Part shown: piece after piece, positions 8,164 to 16,658 of the stretch
How the letters are laid out: every line of letters starts with the position of its first letter
How positions within the stretch are numbered: the stretch's first letter is position 1
Assembly (NCBI GenBank): GCA_050747525.1
Contig: JBOGOC010000062.1
Coordinates: 26,075 to 90,074 of the forward strand
From: JBOGOC01 sp050747525
GTDB lineage: Bacteria; Acidobacteriota; Polarisedimenticolia; JACPZX01; DASXTC01
Direction: 5' to 3'
DNA: 64,000 bases
Notes under the pieces: generated by a model
Databases searched by the model: none
What the model saw: only the letters and a program-made list of their open reading frames with translations
What the model was told of the DNA's origin: nothing
Program-made: the position numbers and the translations under genes

Positions 8164-9774
8164 ATGAGCAGTCGCACTCTGCCGCGAGCCCTGGGTTTTC
8201 TGGCTGGCCTGTTCGTCATCACTCCGCTGTGCGCTGACTGCACCGGCGTCTCCCCGGTGCCGGAGGCCGCCCTCTCCACGGTAACCGTCGCATCCGGCCT
8301 GACGGGGCGGCCGCTCTACGTGACGTCTCCACCCGGAGATCGCGACCGGCTCTTCATCGTCGAGCAGGATGGGTTCATCCGGATCAAGAAGCGGGGCGAG
8401 CCCGTGGGCGTCACGCACCTGTTCCTGGATCTGAGCGCCATCGTGAACGCCGATCCATTGCTCAACGAGGTGGGCCTGCTGGGGCTGGTCTTCGATCCCG
8501 GCTACGCGAGCAACGGCTTGTTCTACGTCAACTACAACGAAGGGCCTCCCGGCCCCTGGTTCACGGTGGTGGCGCGCTACAGCGTGTCGGCCAATCCGGA
8601 CATGGCGGATCCGGGCAGCGAGACGAGGCTGCTGCGATTCCAGCAGCCCGACGGCAACCACAAGGGCGGACATCTCATGTTCGGACCTGACGGGTACCTC
8701 TACATCGCCACGGGGGATGGCGGCGGAGGAGGCGACCCGTGGGGCGCCTGCGGCAACGGACAGAATCAGGGGACTCTTCTGGGTAAGATGCTGCGCGTGG
8801 ACGTGCGGGGCGTCGCCCCGATGCCGCTGGCGCCCGACTGCGGAGGGGCCGAGGCGATCTACGCCGTCCCGGCGGACAACCCGTTCGCGGACGGGCCCGG
8901 TGGGACGTGCGACGAGATATGGGACTACGGGCTGCGCAACCCATGGCGCAACAGCTTCGATGCGCTCACAGGGGATCTGTACGTCGCCGACGTGGGGCAG
9001 AGCTGCTGGGAGGAGATCAACTACGTGGCCGCCCCAGGCGGCGGGCGCAATTACGGGTGGCGCGTCATGGAAGGGAACCACTGCTTCGATCCGGCCGCAC
9101 CGTCCAACTGCGATCCGAATGGACTGACGTGCGGCTCGTCTCCATTGTGCAACGACCCGGGCCTCACCAGCCCCGCCGTGGAGATCTACCACGGGGAAGC
9201 ATGCTCCGCCACGGGCGGCTACGTGTACCGGGGCTGCCAGCTTCCGGCAGTGGCCGGGACCTACTTCTACGGCGATTTCTGCTACGGCTGGGTGCGGTCG
9301 TTCAAGATGGTCGGGGGGGCGGCCACCGAGGCGATGGACCGGACGGACGAACTGGGGCTGGGCACGACCCTTCAATTCGGCCTGACCAGCTTCGGTGTGG
9401 ACGATGATGGGGAGATCTACATCGTGGACCGGGACGGTTCGGTGCTGCGCATCGTGCCTCCCTTCACAAACCTGGAGGTGAGCGGAGAGGGCGCGGGAAG
9501 TCAGCTCGTGCTGGGGCCCGGGGCGTGGTCGTGGGAGAACCTGGCCCGTACCACCATGCAGCCGGTCAGCACGTACCGCGTGTACCGCGGAACTCCGGGT
9601 GGAACCTTCATGTGCGTGTTCACCGGGTCGTTTCCGCAGTGGCCGGGCGGAGACCCGTCCATCCCCCCGGTGGGGCAGATGCACGCCTACATCGTGACCG
9701 CGGTCAACTCGTCGGGACAGATGACGCGCAGCGGCCGCCCGCCCCACACGCTGTCGGTGGCGGCGTGTCCGTGA
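8164..9774 (+). CDS. PQQ-dependent sugar dehydrogenase (GSDH/HHIP-like), paralogue 3
   Basis: A protein of 536 residues, a tandem copy of the preceding gene with the same architecture: signal peptide (to about residue 26, LCADC), GSDH propeller with NHKGGHL, YGLRNPWR and GRNYGWRVMEG, and an Fn3-like tail ending PPHTLSVAACP. The Asn after the active-site His is Lys here, and surface loops differ, so specificity may have shifted. ATG 8164 lies 5 nt after the upstream stop. An in-frame GTG at 8149 overlaps the previous gene and lengthens the signal peptide unhelpfully. It is the last gene of the operon and is convergent with the amidohydrolase gene. Confidence 0.87.
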   Translation: MSSRTLPRALGFLAGLFVITPLCADCTGVSPVPEAALSTVTVASGLTGRPLYVTSPPGDRDRLFIVEQDGFIRIKKRGEPVGVTHLFLDLSAIVNADPLLNEVGLLGLVFDPGYASNGLFYVNYNEGPPGPWFTVVARYSVSANPDMADPGSETRLLRFQQPDGNHKGGHLMFGPDGYLYIATGDGGGGGDPWGACGNGQNQGTLLGKMLRVDVRGVAPMPLAPDCGGAEAIYAVPADNPFADGPGGTCDEIWDYGLRNPWRNSFDALTGDLYVADVGQSCWEEINYVAAPGGGRNYGWRVMEGNHCFDPAAPSNCDPNGLTCGSSPLCNDPGLTSPAVEIYHGEACSATGGYVYRGCQLPAVAGTYFYGDFCYGWVRSFKMVGGAATEAMDRTDELGLGTTLQFGLTSFGVDDDGEIYIVDRDGSVLRIVPPFTNLEVSGEGAGSQLVLGPGAWSWENLARTTMQPVSTYRVYRGTPGGTFMCVFTGSFPQWPGGDPSIPPVGQMHAYIVTAVNSSGQMTRSGRPPHTLSVAACP

Positions 9775-9787
9775 GGCGGGATCCGGA

Positions 9788-10666
9788 TCAACCCGGATAG
9801 AGCCTCAGCGCGTTGTCCTGCAGGATGGCCTTCTTCGCGGCGGCATCCAGGTAGTCGTCCGGGAGATCCATCAGCGCGCGCGCGTTGGCGCCGATGTCCT
9901 TCACGCCGGGGCTGGGCCAGTCCGTGCCGAACAGAACGCGGTCGGCCACCTCGCGCAGCCGCGGAAAGTACTCCGGCAGGCTGCGCGGCGGGATCCCCGA
10001 CAGGTCGAGCCACACGCCGGGATGGCGGCGCATGAGGAAGAAGCAGGTCTGCATCCACAGGGGCCGCCCTCCGTGCGCCATCACGATCGAGAGGTCCGGG
10101 AAATCCACGGCCACATCGTCGATGCCGATCGGATCCCCGAACCGCACTCGCGCTCCCGGGAAGATCGACGTCCCGGTGTGGATGATGACCGGGAGGCGCC
10201 GCCTCTGGGCGGCGGCGTAGATGGCGGCCAGCGCTCGCCCGGCGGGGGTGTCGTCCTGGTGCGACTCGGGGCGCACCAGCATGTGAGGCGGATGGATCTT
10301 GAGCGCGCGGATGCCGGCATCGGCGAGGCGCTCCACGGCGGCTCCAGGGTCGTCCGCCAGGCGCGGGTGCACGCCGCCCACCGCAATCAGCCGGTCGGGC
10401 GCGGCCGCCACGTACCGAAGGGCGAAGTCGTTGGTTTCGTGGCCGAATCCCATGATGTCGGGGGCGGGATAGTTGATGAGGGCCGCCCGTTCCACGCCCA
10501 CGCTGTCCAGATAGGCCAGGAACAGCTTCGGGTCGCGGCTCATGGCGATGATGCGATCGAAGTCCGGCCTGCCGGAGCGCATGCGCTCCAGCGTGGCCGG
10601 AAGGAAGGTCTCCCAGGGCTGCATGTGCACGTGCACGTCGGTGACGCGGGGGGGAAGGGCAGACAT
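9788..10666 (-). CDS. amidohydrolase-2 family metal-dependent hydrolase/decarboxylase
   Basis: A TIM-barrel protein of 292 residues. It has the DVHVH metal motif (about 10-14), LKIHPPH (about 120), IIHTG (about 160), MAHGG and FGTDWPSP near the C-terminus. This is the signature set of the amidohydrolase-2 (ACMSD-like) family, cytoplasmic hydrolases or decarboxylases of carboxylated, often aromatic, substrates. The actual substrate cannot be read from sequence. Two ATGs are possible, at 10675 and 10666. The second is preferred because a TATCAT -10 box (10674-10679) overlaps the first and lies 7 nt upstream of the second, which fits a leaderless mRNA. No signal peptide is present. Confidence 0.85.
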   Translation of the reverse strand: MSALPPRVTDVHVHMQPWETFLPATLERMRSGRPDFDRIIAMSRDPKLFLAYLDSVGVERAALINYPAPDIMGFGHETNDFALRYVAAAPDRLIAVGGVHPRLADDPGAAVERLADAGIRALKIHPPHMLVRPESHQDDTPAGRALAAIYAAAQRRRLPVIIHTGTSIFPGARVRFGDPIGIDDVAVDFPDLSIVMAHGGRPLWMQTCFFLMRRHPGVWLDLSGIPPRSLPEYFPRLREVADRVLFGTDWPSPGVKDIGANARALMDLPDDYLDAAAKKAILQDNALRLYPG

Positions 10667-10673
10667 GGACCGC

Positions 10674-10679
10674 ATGATA
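10674..10679 (-). promoter_or_regulatory. -10 box of a leaderless promoter (amidohydrolase)
   Basis: TATCAT read on the minus strand, 7 nt before ATG 10666. No Shine-Dalgarno site is present and no convincing -35 box is seen. Confidence 0.4.
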
Positions 10680-10779
10680 GCCGAGCCGTTAGAATACCGG
10701 GCCAGCTCGCGTGATTCCCTCCGGGACCCCGGGCAGTGCCGGTGGGCGCGTCAAGTTGCCCGCTTCCAGAGGAGGCCTC

Positions 10780-11088
10780 GTGAAGACGACTGCTCTCGCG
10801 GCGACAGGCATGGTCGCCATCCTGCTGGCCGGGCCGGTGGCCGCCGCTGAGGATGGCGCCGCTCTGTACGCGTCCCAGTGCGCCATGTGCCACGGCGACA
10901 ACGGTGTGGCCAAAAAGATGGCCGAGCCCTCGGCCAATCTCAACGATCCCAAATGGCAGGAGGCCAATCCTGTGGAGGCCATCGCCAAGGTGATCTCCGA
11001 GGGGAAGGGCAAGATGGTGGGCTACAAGGACAAGCTGACGCCGGAGCAGATCAAGGCCATCGCGGCGCACGTCAAGACGCTCAAGTAG
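10780..11088 (+). CDS. small periplasmic c-type cytochrome (class I)
   Basis: A protein of 102 residues with a Sec signal peptide (1-23, ending PVAAAEDG). It has a single haem motif CAMCH (Cys34, Cys37, His38), with a likely distal Met at 79 in GKMVGY, as in short class I cytochromes c. It would shuttle electrons in the periplasm. GTG 10780 is chosen because GGAGG at 10771-10775 sits 4 nt upstream; the longer open frame from 10711 would bury the signal peptide. A TAGAAT box at 10690-10695 could be its -10. The 3' end overlaps the convergent dehydrogenase gene by 8 nt. Its redox partners are not identifiable, although several exported redox proteins lie in the window. Confidence 0.88.
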   Translation: MKTTALAATGMVAILLAGPVAAAEDGAALYASQCAMCHGDNGVAKKMAEPSANLNDPKWQEANPVEAIAKVISEGKGKMVGYKDKLTPEQIKAIAAHVKTLK

Positions 11089-11980
11089 GTTTCTTCGGGG
11101 CGGGGGCCTCCCACCGGTGGAAGCCCTCGCCCGTCTTCTTTCCCAGCTTTCCTTCCCGCACCAACCGGCGCAGGATGTCGGGGGGCTCGAAGCGCTCGCC
11201 CCCCAGGCCGCGGTGCAGGATCTCGGCGATGCTGAGCCGCACGTCCAGCCCCACCAGGTCGCTCACCTTCAGCGGCCCCATGGGGTGGCCGTATCCCAGC
11301 TCCATGGCACGATCGATGTCGGCCGCCGAGGCCACTTCCTGCTCGACCATGCGCATCGCCTCGAGCCCCAGGGCGATCCCCAGGCGCGAGGAGGCGAAGC
11401 CGGGGCTGTCCTTCACCACGATCGCCTCTTTGCCCATGGCGGCCACCACGGCGCGCGCGGCCTCCACGGTTTCCGTTGAGGTCTTCGCTCCGCGCACGAT
11501 CTCCACCAGCTTCATGATGTGAGGCGGGTTGAAGAAGTGCAGGCCAACCACGCGCTCCGGAGACCGGATGCCTTCGGCGATGGCGGTGATGGAAAGTGAC
11601 GATGTGTTGGTCGCGAGGATCGTCTCGGGCCCGCTCAGGCGGTCCAGGTCGGCGAAGATGCGGCGCTTGAGGTCGAGCGATTCGGGGACCGCCTCGATCA
11701 CCAGCGACGCGTCCTTCACCGAGGCGGCCAGGTCGGATGAGGCGGTCAGCACCTTGCGGGCGGCGTCGGCCTGGGGGCCTGGCACCTTGCCGCGGCGCAC
11801 CCCTTCGTCGATCTGCGAGAGGGCCCGATCCAGGCCGCGCTGAAGCGCGGCGGCATCCGCATCGTGCAGCGTGGTGGGAAGGCCGGCCAGAGCCGCGGCC
11901 TGGGCGATGCCGGCCCCCATGGTTCCCGCGCCCAGCACGGCAACGGTGCGGATGGAATCGATTCGTGCGTCAGTGGTCAT
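11081..11980 (-). CDS. 3-hydroxyacyl-CoA (3-hydroxybutyryl-CoA) dehydrogenase
   Basis: A protein of 299 residues, the usual length for stand-alone bacterial enzymes of this family. The Rossmann motif VLGAGTMGAGIAQ occupies about 14-26, NTSSLSI about 118-124, and the catalytic His lies in GLHFFNPPHIMKLVE. The C-terminal helical domain has SPGFASSRL and DRAMELGYGHPMGPL. It oxidises (3S)-hydroxyacyl-CoA with NAD+, or runs in reverse, and acts in beta-oxidation, butyrate-type or aromatic-acid pathways. It lies apart from and opposite to the crotonase operon at 14373 but probably serves the same chemistry. A TAGCAT -10 box 8 nt before ATG 11980 supports a leaderless start. Confidence 0.92.
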   Translation of the reverse strand: MTTDARIDSIRTVAVLGAGTMGAGIAQAAALAGLPTTLHDADAAALQRGLDRALSQIDEGVRRGKVPGPQADAARKVLTASSDLAASVKDASLVIEAVPESLDLKRRIFADLDRLSGPETILATNTSSLSITAIAEGIRSPERVVGLHFFNPPHIMKLVEIVRGAKTSTETVEAARAVVAAMGKEAIVVKDSPGFASSRLGIALGLEAMRMVEQEVASAADIDRAMELGYGHPMGPLKVSDLVGLDVRLSIAEILHRGLGGERFEPPDILRRLVREGKLGKKTGEGFHRWEAPAPKKPT

Positions 11981-11988
11981 GGGCGGTC

Positions 11989-11997
11989 ATGCTAGCA
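11989..11997 (-). promoter_or_regulatory. extended -10 promoter element (leaderless, 3-hydroxyacyl-CoA dehydrogenase)
   Basis: Minus-strand TGC-TAGCAT is an extended -10, and the TAGCAT part (11989-11994) is 8 nt upstream of ATG 11980. No Shine-Dalgarno site lies between them. Confidence 0.45.
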
Positions 11998-12144
11998 CGG
12001 GGGGCAGCTTCCACGAGGCTCTGCGGCCGCTGGAACGCTGGCCTCGTTGGTGTTGAGCAGGGAGCCTCCATGTCGGTGCAGGTGTGGCTGATGACCCCAT
12101 GCGTTGTTCAGCTCTCGGACTCGCACGCTTCCCAATGATCACAC

Positions 12145-12172
12145 TTGACAATTGAGCAATTGACGGTATACT
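12145..12172 (+). promoter_or_regulatory. strong sigma70-like promoter upstream of the HNH gene
   Basis: A perfect TTGACA -35 box (12145-12150) and TATACT -10 box (12167-12172) are 16 nt apart, in a locally AT-richer patch that stands out from the surrounding GC-rich DNA. It is the best consensus promoter in the window. It predicts a 5' leader of about 75 nt for the HNH gene. Confidence 0.7.
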
Positions 12173-12254
12173 CCATCTGACCTCGTGACCCGCCGACGGT
12201 GGCCCTTCGACCGATGCCGCCGCCCTCCTGAACGCAGCTCGGAGCCCGGGCTTC

Positions 12255-14216
12255 ATGTCCGTCGCCTACGTCCCCGCCATTCGACCGATGCCGGCCCCTT
12301 CTGGCGTGGCCGCGCCCCGGTCCTCGCCATGGGCAGTGGCCGGGATCGCGAGTCCGTACCGCACCGAACGGTCGCTCGACCAGGCACACGTGGTGGCGGT
12401 GTCGCTGTCTGCCGCGCGGGCCCGCGTGGTCCTGCCGCTCGCGCGCGTGGCGGCGGCGATTGTGGGTACGAAGACGCATCGCGAGTTCGGGTATGCCCGG
12501 CTCGACGACTTCTGCCGCGAGCGGCACGGGCGCGGTGGCCGCTGGGTCCGCGACCTGGCCACGCTGCAGGCACATTTCGAGAGGCTGCCGGGTCTGGCGG
12601 CCGCGGTGGCGGGCGATGACGGCCTGGCTCCGCTTCACGTCTCGGCGGCGCTGGCTATCGGGGTGGTGGCCACGCCCGAGTCGGTGGAGCGTTGGATCGC
12701 GCGGGGGCGCGAGGTGTCGCTGGCTCGATTGAAGGGAGAGCTGAGGACGGAGGCTGGCAGGGACGCCTCTGGTGCAGTCGAGCTCGAGCCCGAGTGGGTC
12801 CAGGTGAGGCTGCCCGTCCCTCCCACTGTGCGGGCGGCATTCGACGAAACGCTCGATCTGCACCGGGCGGTGGTGGGGTCCGAGGCGAGCGTGGCTTCGT
12901 TCGTGCGGGCGATGGTGGCCGAGGCGATGACGGAGCCCGAGCCGTCGGAGATGGCCGACCTGGAGGGCGGGACCGAGACACTCGTGGAGGGGCTGGACCG
13001 CGCGGTGGTCGAAGAGGCCCGCGAGCAGGAGGCGGGCGGATGGCAGGAGCTGCCACGCGGGGGCAAGGCTTCCTGGGCATTGAAGCTGGCCGGGTCGAGC
13101 CTCGAGCGTCTGCAGCGTCTCATGGAAGTCGCCGGCACGGGGGACGCGGGCCAGCTCGACCGGCACCTCGGCGAGCTGCTGGGGCTGCAGAACATCCTGG
13201 AGCTTCGCCTGGGCGAGGTGCTGCACGAGATGGGACAGATGAAGGGATGGCGGCGGCTCGGCTTCGAGGGCACGGGGCACTACGCCGAGCGGATTCTGTC
13301 GATGTCGCGCACGGCGGCCGAGGATCGGGTGTGGGTCGCCCAGGCCCTTCGATCGTTTGCGCTGGTGAGACAGGCCTACGAGCGCGGGGAGGTGACGTGG
13401 GAGGCCACGCGGTCGGTGCTGCGCCTGCTACAGGGGACCGAGCCTGTGGATCTGGATGCCCAGCGCGCGTGGATCGCGCACGGTCGCCTGTGCACGGTGA
13501 AGCGGCTGCGCGACGAGGCGAAGGAGAAGCGCCGGGCCGCAGTGCTGGAAGGGCGAAGCGGGCCGGCGGCGCCGCTGTCGGACGAGGCCTGGCACGCGTC
13601 GCTGCGGCGCGAGCCTGGGACCGCCACGCAGCGGATGGCCCGCTTCGGGGCGCGGCTTGTGACCGAGGCCGAGCGGCAGACGGCGGAGCGGCGCATGGAC
13701 GAAGAGCCGATGCAGCTGCGGCTGCCCCCCGAGCTGGCGAATGATTTCCTGAGGGCCATGCGCGCCAGACGCGAGGCCCTGGAGCGCGATAGGCAGGAAG
13801 ACGACTCAGCTGCTCCCGCATCGGTGCTTGTGACCCGAACTTTTTCCACTCGCGGATGGCAGCCGCCGCTCTGGGTGGGGCTGCTCGGCCTGCTGGAGGA
13901 CTGCGTGACCCTGTGGGAGCCCGAGGAAGCCAACGTCGGGGGCCCGGATCGCCGCGAGCTGTTCGCCCGAAGCGGCTACCGATGCTCGGCTCCCGGCTGC
14001 ACGGGCCGGGCACTCCTGCAGGATCATCACCTGGTCTTTCGCTCGGCGGGCGGCGGGCACGAGCTGACCAATCGCGAGTCGTTGTGTCTGTTCCATCATC
14101 AGCAGGGGATTCACCGTGGGCTGGCGGCGGCGCGTGGTGAGGCGCCTCTGAGGGTCACCTGGCTGTTGGGACGAGCGGGGTTGATCGAGCGGTTCAGGAA
14201 CGAGAGGCGGCTGTAG
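12255..14216 (+). CDS. HNH endonuclease-domain protein with long N-terminal region
   Basis: A protein of 653 residues. The C-terminal HNH nuclease module (about 573-622) has paired zinc cysteines (RCSAPGC, later LCLFHH), the DHHLV core and the Asn in LTNRESLC. The long alpha-helical, Arg/Glu-rich N-terminal region (about 50-550) resembles that of DUF222-like HNH proteins and may bind DNA, but no other domain is recognised. Such genes are often present in several copies per genome in soil bacteria and may behave as mobile or defence elements; no terminal repeats are seen here. It stands alone, with a strong promoter at 12145 and only a weak ribosome site (GGAG about 12240). Its target is unknown. 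Confidence 0.8.
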   Translation: MSVAYVPAIRPMPAPSGVAAPRSSPWAVAGIASPYRTERSLDQAHVVAVSLSAARARVVLPLARVAAAIVGTKTHREFGYARLDDFCRERHGRGGRWVRDLATLQAHFERLPGLAAAVAGDDGLAPLHVSAALAIGVVATPESVERWIARGREVSLARLKGELRTEAGRDASGAVELEPEWVQVRLPVPPTVRAAFDETLDLHRAVVGSEASVASFVRAMVAEAMTEPEPSEMADLEGGTETLVEGLDRAVVEEAREQEAGGWQELPRGGKASWALKLAGSSLERLQRLMEVAGTGDAGQLDRHLGELLGLQNILELRLGEVLHEMGQMKGWRRLGFEGTGHYAERILSMSRTAAEDRVWVAQALRSFALVRQAYERGEVTWEATRSVLRLLQGTEPVDLDAQRAWIAHGRLCTVKRLRDEAKEKRRAAVLEGRSGPAAPLSDEAWHASLRREPGTATQRMARFGARLVTEAERQTAERRMDEEPMQLRLPPELANDFLRAMRARREALERDRQEDDSAAPASVLVTRTFSTRGWQPPLWVGLLGLLEDCVTLWEPEEANVGGPDRRELFARSGYRCSAPGCTGRALLQDHHLVFRSAGGGHELTNRESLCLFHHQQGIHRGLAAARGEAPLRVTWLLGRAGLIERFRNERRL

Positions 14217-14263
14217 GTGCGAGGCCGGCTGCTTCGGGGACGAGGCGAGTGGCCTTCGCGCGG

Positions 14264-14292
14264 TTGACACCCTGCTGGGCGTCCCGTACCAT
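14264..14292 (+). promoter_or_regulatory. sigma70-like promoter of the acyl-CoA/aldehyde operon
   Basis: TTGACA (14264-14269) and TACCAT (14287-14292) are separated by 17 nt, upstream of the aldehyde dehydrogenase gene and its collinear followers to 18938. The predicted leader is about 75 nt. Confidence 0.65.
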
Positions 14293-14372
14293 GGCCTCCA
14301 TATCCATCCCGTTCCTACGATCCATTGGCCCCGACAACGCGGGCTCCGACAACGCGACGAGGTTCAGGGTTC

Positions 14373-15851
14373 ATGGCGCAGATCGCTCCCTCCAAGGTCA
14401 GGGTGGAGCCGGGCAGGCTCTTCATCGACGGCCAGTTCACCGATGCCGCGGACGGCGCCGTCTTCGACACGATCAACCCGGCCACGGGTGAGGTGCTCAC
14501 CCAGGTGGCCTCGGGCGCCGAAGCCGACATCGATCGCGCGGTGCGCGCGGCCCGGGCCGCCTTCGACAGCGGGCCCTGGACGCGCAAGATGTCCGCCTCG
14601 GATCGCGCCAGGGTCCTGTGGAAGGTGGGAGACCTGCTGCTGGCCCATGCCGAGGAGCTGGGCGAGCTGGAGACCCTCGACAGCGGCAAGCCGGTGGTCG
14701 AGAACACGAAGATCGACGTGCCGGTCGCAGCCGACTGCTTCCACTACTTCGCGGGGATGGCCACCAAGATCCACGGCGAGACGATCCCGGTGCGCGGCCC
14801 CTACTTCAACTACACCCTGCGCGAGCCGGTGGGGGTGTGCGGCCTGATCACTCCCTGGAACTTCCCGCTGCTGATGGCGGTGTGGAAGGTGGCGCCGGCG
14901 CTGGCGTGCGGCAACACGGCCGTGCTCAAGCCCGCTTCCTACACGCCGCTCACCGCGCTGCGGCTGGCCGCCCTGTGCAAGGAGGCCGGTCTCCCCGACG
15001 GCGTGCTCAACGTGGTGCCGGGGCCCGGGGGCAAGGCCGGCATGGCGCTGGTGCGTCACCCGATGGTGGACAAGATCGCCGTCACCGGGTCGACGCCGGT
15101 GGGGCAGGAGATCATGCGCGAGTCGGCCGGCACCCTCAAGCGCATCTCTCTCGAGCTGGGAGGAAAGTCCCCCAACATCGTGCTGGCCGACGCGGACCTC
15201 GAGGCCGCGGTGCGCGGCGCGTACATCGGCATCTTCTACAACAAGGGAGAGATCTGCACGGCGGGCTCGCGTCTCCTGGTGGAGGAGAGTCTGCATGGCC
15301 CGCTGATGGAGAAGCTCGTCGAGCGCGCCCGCAAGACACAGCCCGCCGACCCCATGGACCCCAAGTGCCGCTTCGGGCCCCAGGTGTCCGAGACGCAGTT
15401 GAACACCGTGCTGCGCTACATCTCCAAGGGCAAGGAAGAGGGCGCGAAGCTGGTGGCGGGAGGCGCACGGGCCACGGTGGGCGATCTGAAGGGGTACTTC
15501 ATGCAGCCGACCATCTTCGACGGTGTGCGCAACGACATGACCATCGCGCGCGAGGAGATCTTCGGCCCCGTCCTGTCGGTGCTCACCTTCAAGGACCTCG
15601 ACGAGGGGATCCGGCTGGCCAACGAGACGATCTACGGGCTGTCGGCCGGCATCTGGACGAAGGACATCAAGAAGGCCCACCGCCTGGCGCGCGAGCTGCG
15701 CGCGGGCACGGTGTGGATCAACACCTACAACAACTTCGACACGGCCTCTCCCTTCGGCGGCGTCAAGATGAGCGGGTTCGGGCGCGAGCTGGGCACGGCA
15801 AGCGTCGACCTGTACACCCAGACCAAGAGCGTCTGGGTGGACCTCTCCTAG
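14373..15851 (+). CDS. NAD(P)+-dependent aldehyde dehydrogenase
   Basis: A protein of 492 residues, the standard length for the ALDH superfamily. It contains TPWNFPLLM (cofactor site), the general base Glu in LELGGKSPN and the nucleophile Cys295 in GEICTAGSR, followed by EEIFGPVLSV and the C-terminal GGVKMSGFGRE. It resembles the betaine-aldehyde/ALDH2-like branch. The cytoplasmic reaction is aldehyde to acid; the substrate is not determined. ATG 14373, with GAGG at 14359-14362, is preferred over an upstream ATG at 14325 whose extra residues fall outside the fold. It is the first gene of an operon with two crotonases and a zinc-type dehydrogenase, suggesting catabolism of an aldehyde or alcohol to a CoA ester. 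Confidence 0.93.
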   Translation: MAQIAPSKVRVEPGRLFIDGQFTDAADGAVFDTINPATGEVLTQVASGAEADIDRAVRAARAAFDSGPWTRKMSASDRARVLWKVGDLLLAHAEELGELETLDSGKPVVENTKIDVPVAADCFHYFAGMATKIHGETIPVRGPYFNYTLREPVGVCGLITPWNFPLLMAVWKVAPALACGNTAVLKPASYTPLTALRLAALCKEAGLPDGVLNVVPGPGGKAGMALVRHPMVDKIAVTGSTPVGQEIMRESAGTLKRISLELGGKSPNIVLADADLEAAVRGAYIGIFYNKGEICTAGSRLLVEESLHGPLMEKLVERARKTQPADPMDPKCRFGPQVSETQLNTVLRYISKGKEEGAKLVAGGARATVGDLKGYFMQPTIFDGVRNDMTIAREEIFGPVLSVLTFKDLDEGIRLANETIYGLSAGIWTKDIKKAHRLARELRAGTVWINTYNNFDTASPFGGVKMSGFGRELGTASVDLYTQTKSVWVDLS

Positions 15852-15859
15852 AGCGGATC

Positions 15860-16645
15860 GTGGCCGGGCCTCTCATCCATCTCGAGTCGGCCGGCGGGGT
15901 GGCCGTCATCGAGATGCGCAACCCTCCCGCCAACGCCTACTCCTACGAGATGTTCCGCCAGATGGACGACGCCATCCTGAAGGCGCGCTTCGACGACGCG
16001 GTGCACGTGATCGTGCTGCGCGGGCAGGGAGACAAGTTCTTCTCGGCGGGGGCCGACATCGGCATGCTGGGCGACGTCACGCCGACCTTCAAGTACTACT
16101 TCTGCCTGCACGCCAACGAGACGCTCATGCGCCTCGAGCAGACCCCCAAGCTGGTGATCGCGGCGCTCAACGGCCACACCGTGGGCGGCGGGCTGGAGAT
16201 CGCGCTGGCGGCGGACTTGCGCGTCGCGCGCCGGGGCGGCGGCAAGATCGGGCTTCCCGAGGTGAAGCTCGGCGTGCTGCCCGGGACCGGGGGGACGCAG
16301 CGCCTGGCGCGCCTGGTCGGAAAGGCCCGCGCGCTGGAGCTGATGGTCACGGGCGACCTGCTCACCTTCGAGCAGGGACATGCGTCGGGGCTGGTGAGCC
16401 AGATCCTGGACGGCGACTTCGAGGCAGGCGTGGCGGAGTTCGCGCGGCAGTTCGTGCCGCCGGGTAAGGCCAGCAGGGCCGTGGGGCACATCAAGCGGGC
16501 GGTTCAGTCGGGGCTGGAGATGTCCTTCGCCGAGGGACTGGCGCTGGAGCGCGAGCTGCAGCAGCGTCTTTTCGAGAGCGAAGACGCCGTCGAAGGGATC
16601 GATGCCAGCAATCAGAAGCGCACACCGCAGTTCAAGGGTCGATAG
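15860..16645 (+). CDS. enoyl-CoA hydratase/isomerase (crotonase family), copy 1
   Basis: A protein of 261 residues with both catalytic glutamates: one in HTVGGGLEIALAAD, the other in GLPEVKLGVLPGTGGTQRL. The oxyanion-hole segment is FFSAGADIGML. These mark a genuine enoyl-CoA hydratase, adding water across the 2,3 double bond of acyl-CoAs in the cytoplasm. GTG 15860 is 8 nt after the aldehyde dehydrogenase stop and restores a normal crotonase N-terminus. The open frame continues upstream through that gene in another phase, but this is spurious. Together with the next crotonase it suggests two successive hydration or isomerisation steps. Confidence 0.9.
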   Translation: MAGPLIHLESAGGVAVIEMRNPPANAYSYEMFRQMDDAILKARFDDAVHVIVLRGQGDKFFSAGADIGMLGDVTPTFKYYFCLHANETLMRLEQTPKLVIAALNGHTVGGGLEIALAADLRVARRGGGKIGLPEVKLGVLPGTGGTQRLARLVGKARALELMVTGDLLTFEQGHASGLVSQILDGDFEAGVAEFARQFVPPGKASRAVGHIKRAVQSGLEMSFAEGLALERELQQRLFESEDAVEGIDASNQKRTPQFKGR

Positions 16646-16658
16646 GGGTCGCGGCGGC

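Noticed and set aside
9781..9798. A hairpin (ATCCGG, loop ATCAAC, CCGGAT) at the convergent gene ends
   Set aside because: It has a 6-bp stem and no T-run; too weak to call a terminator.
14618..16645. A 675-codon plus-strand frame
   Set aside because: The first two thirds are an out-of-frame reading of the aldehyde dehydrogenase gene; the crotonase begins at 15860.
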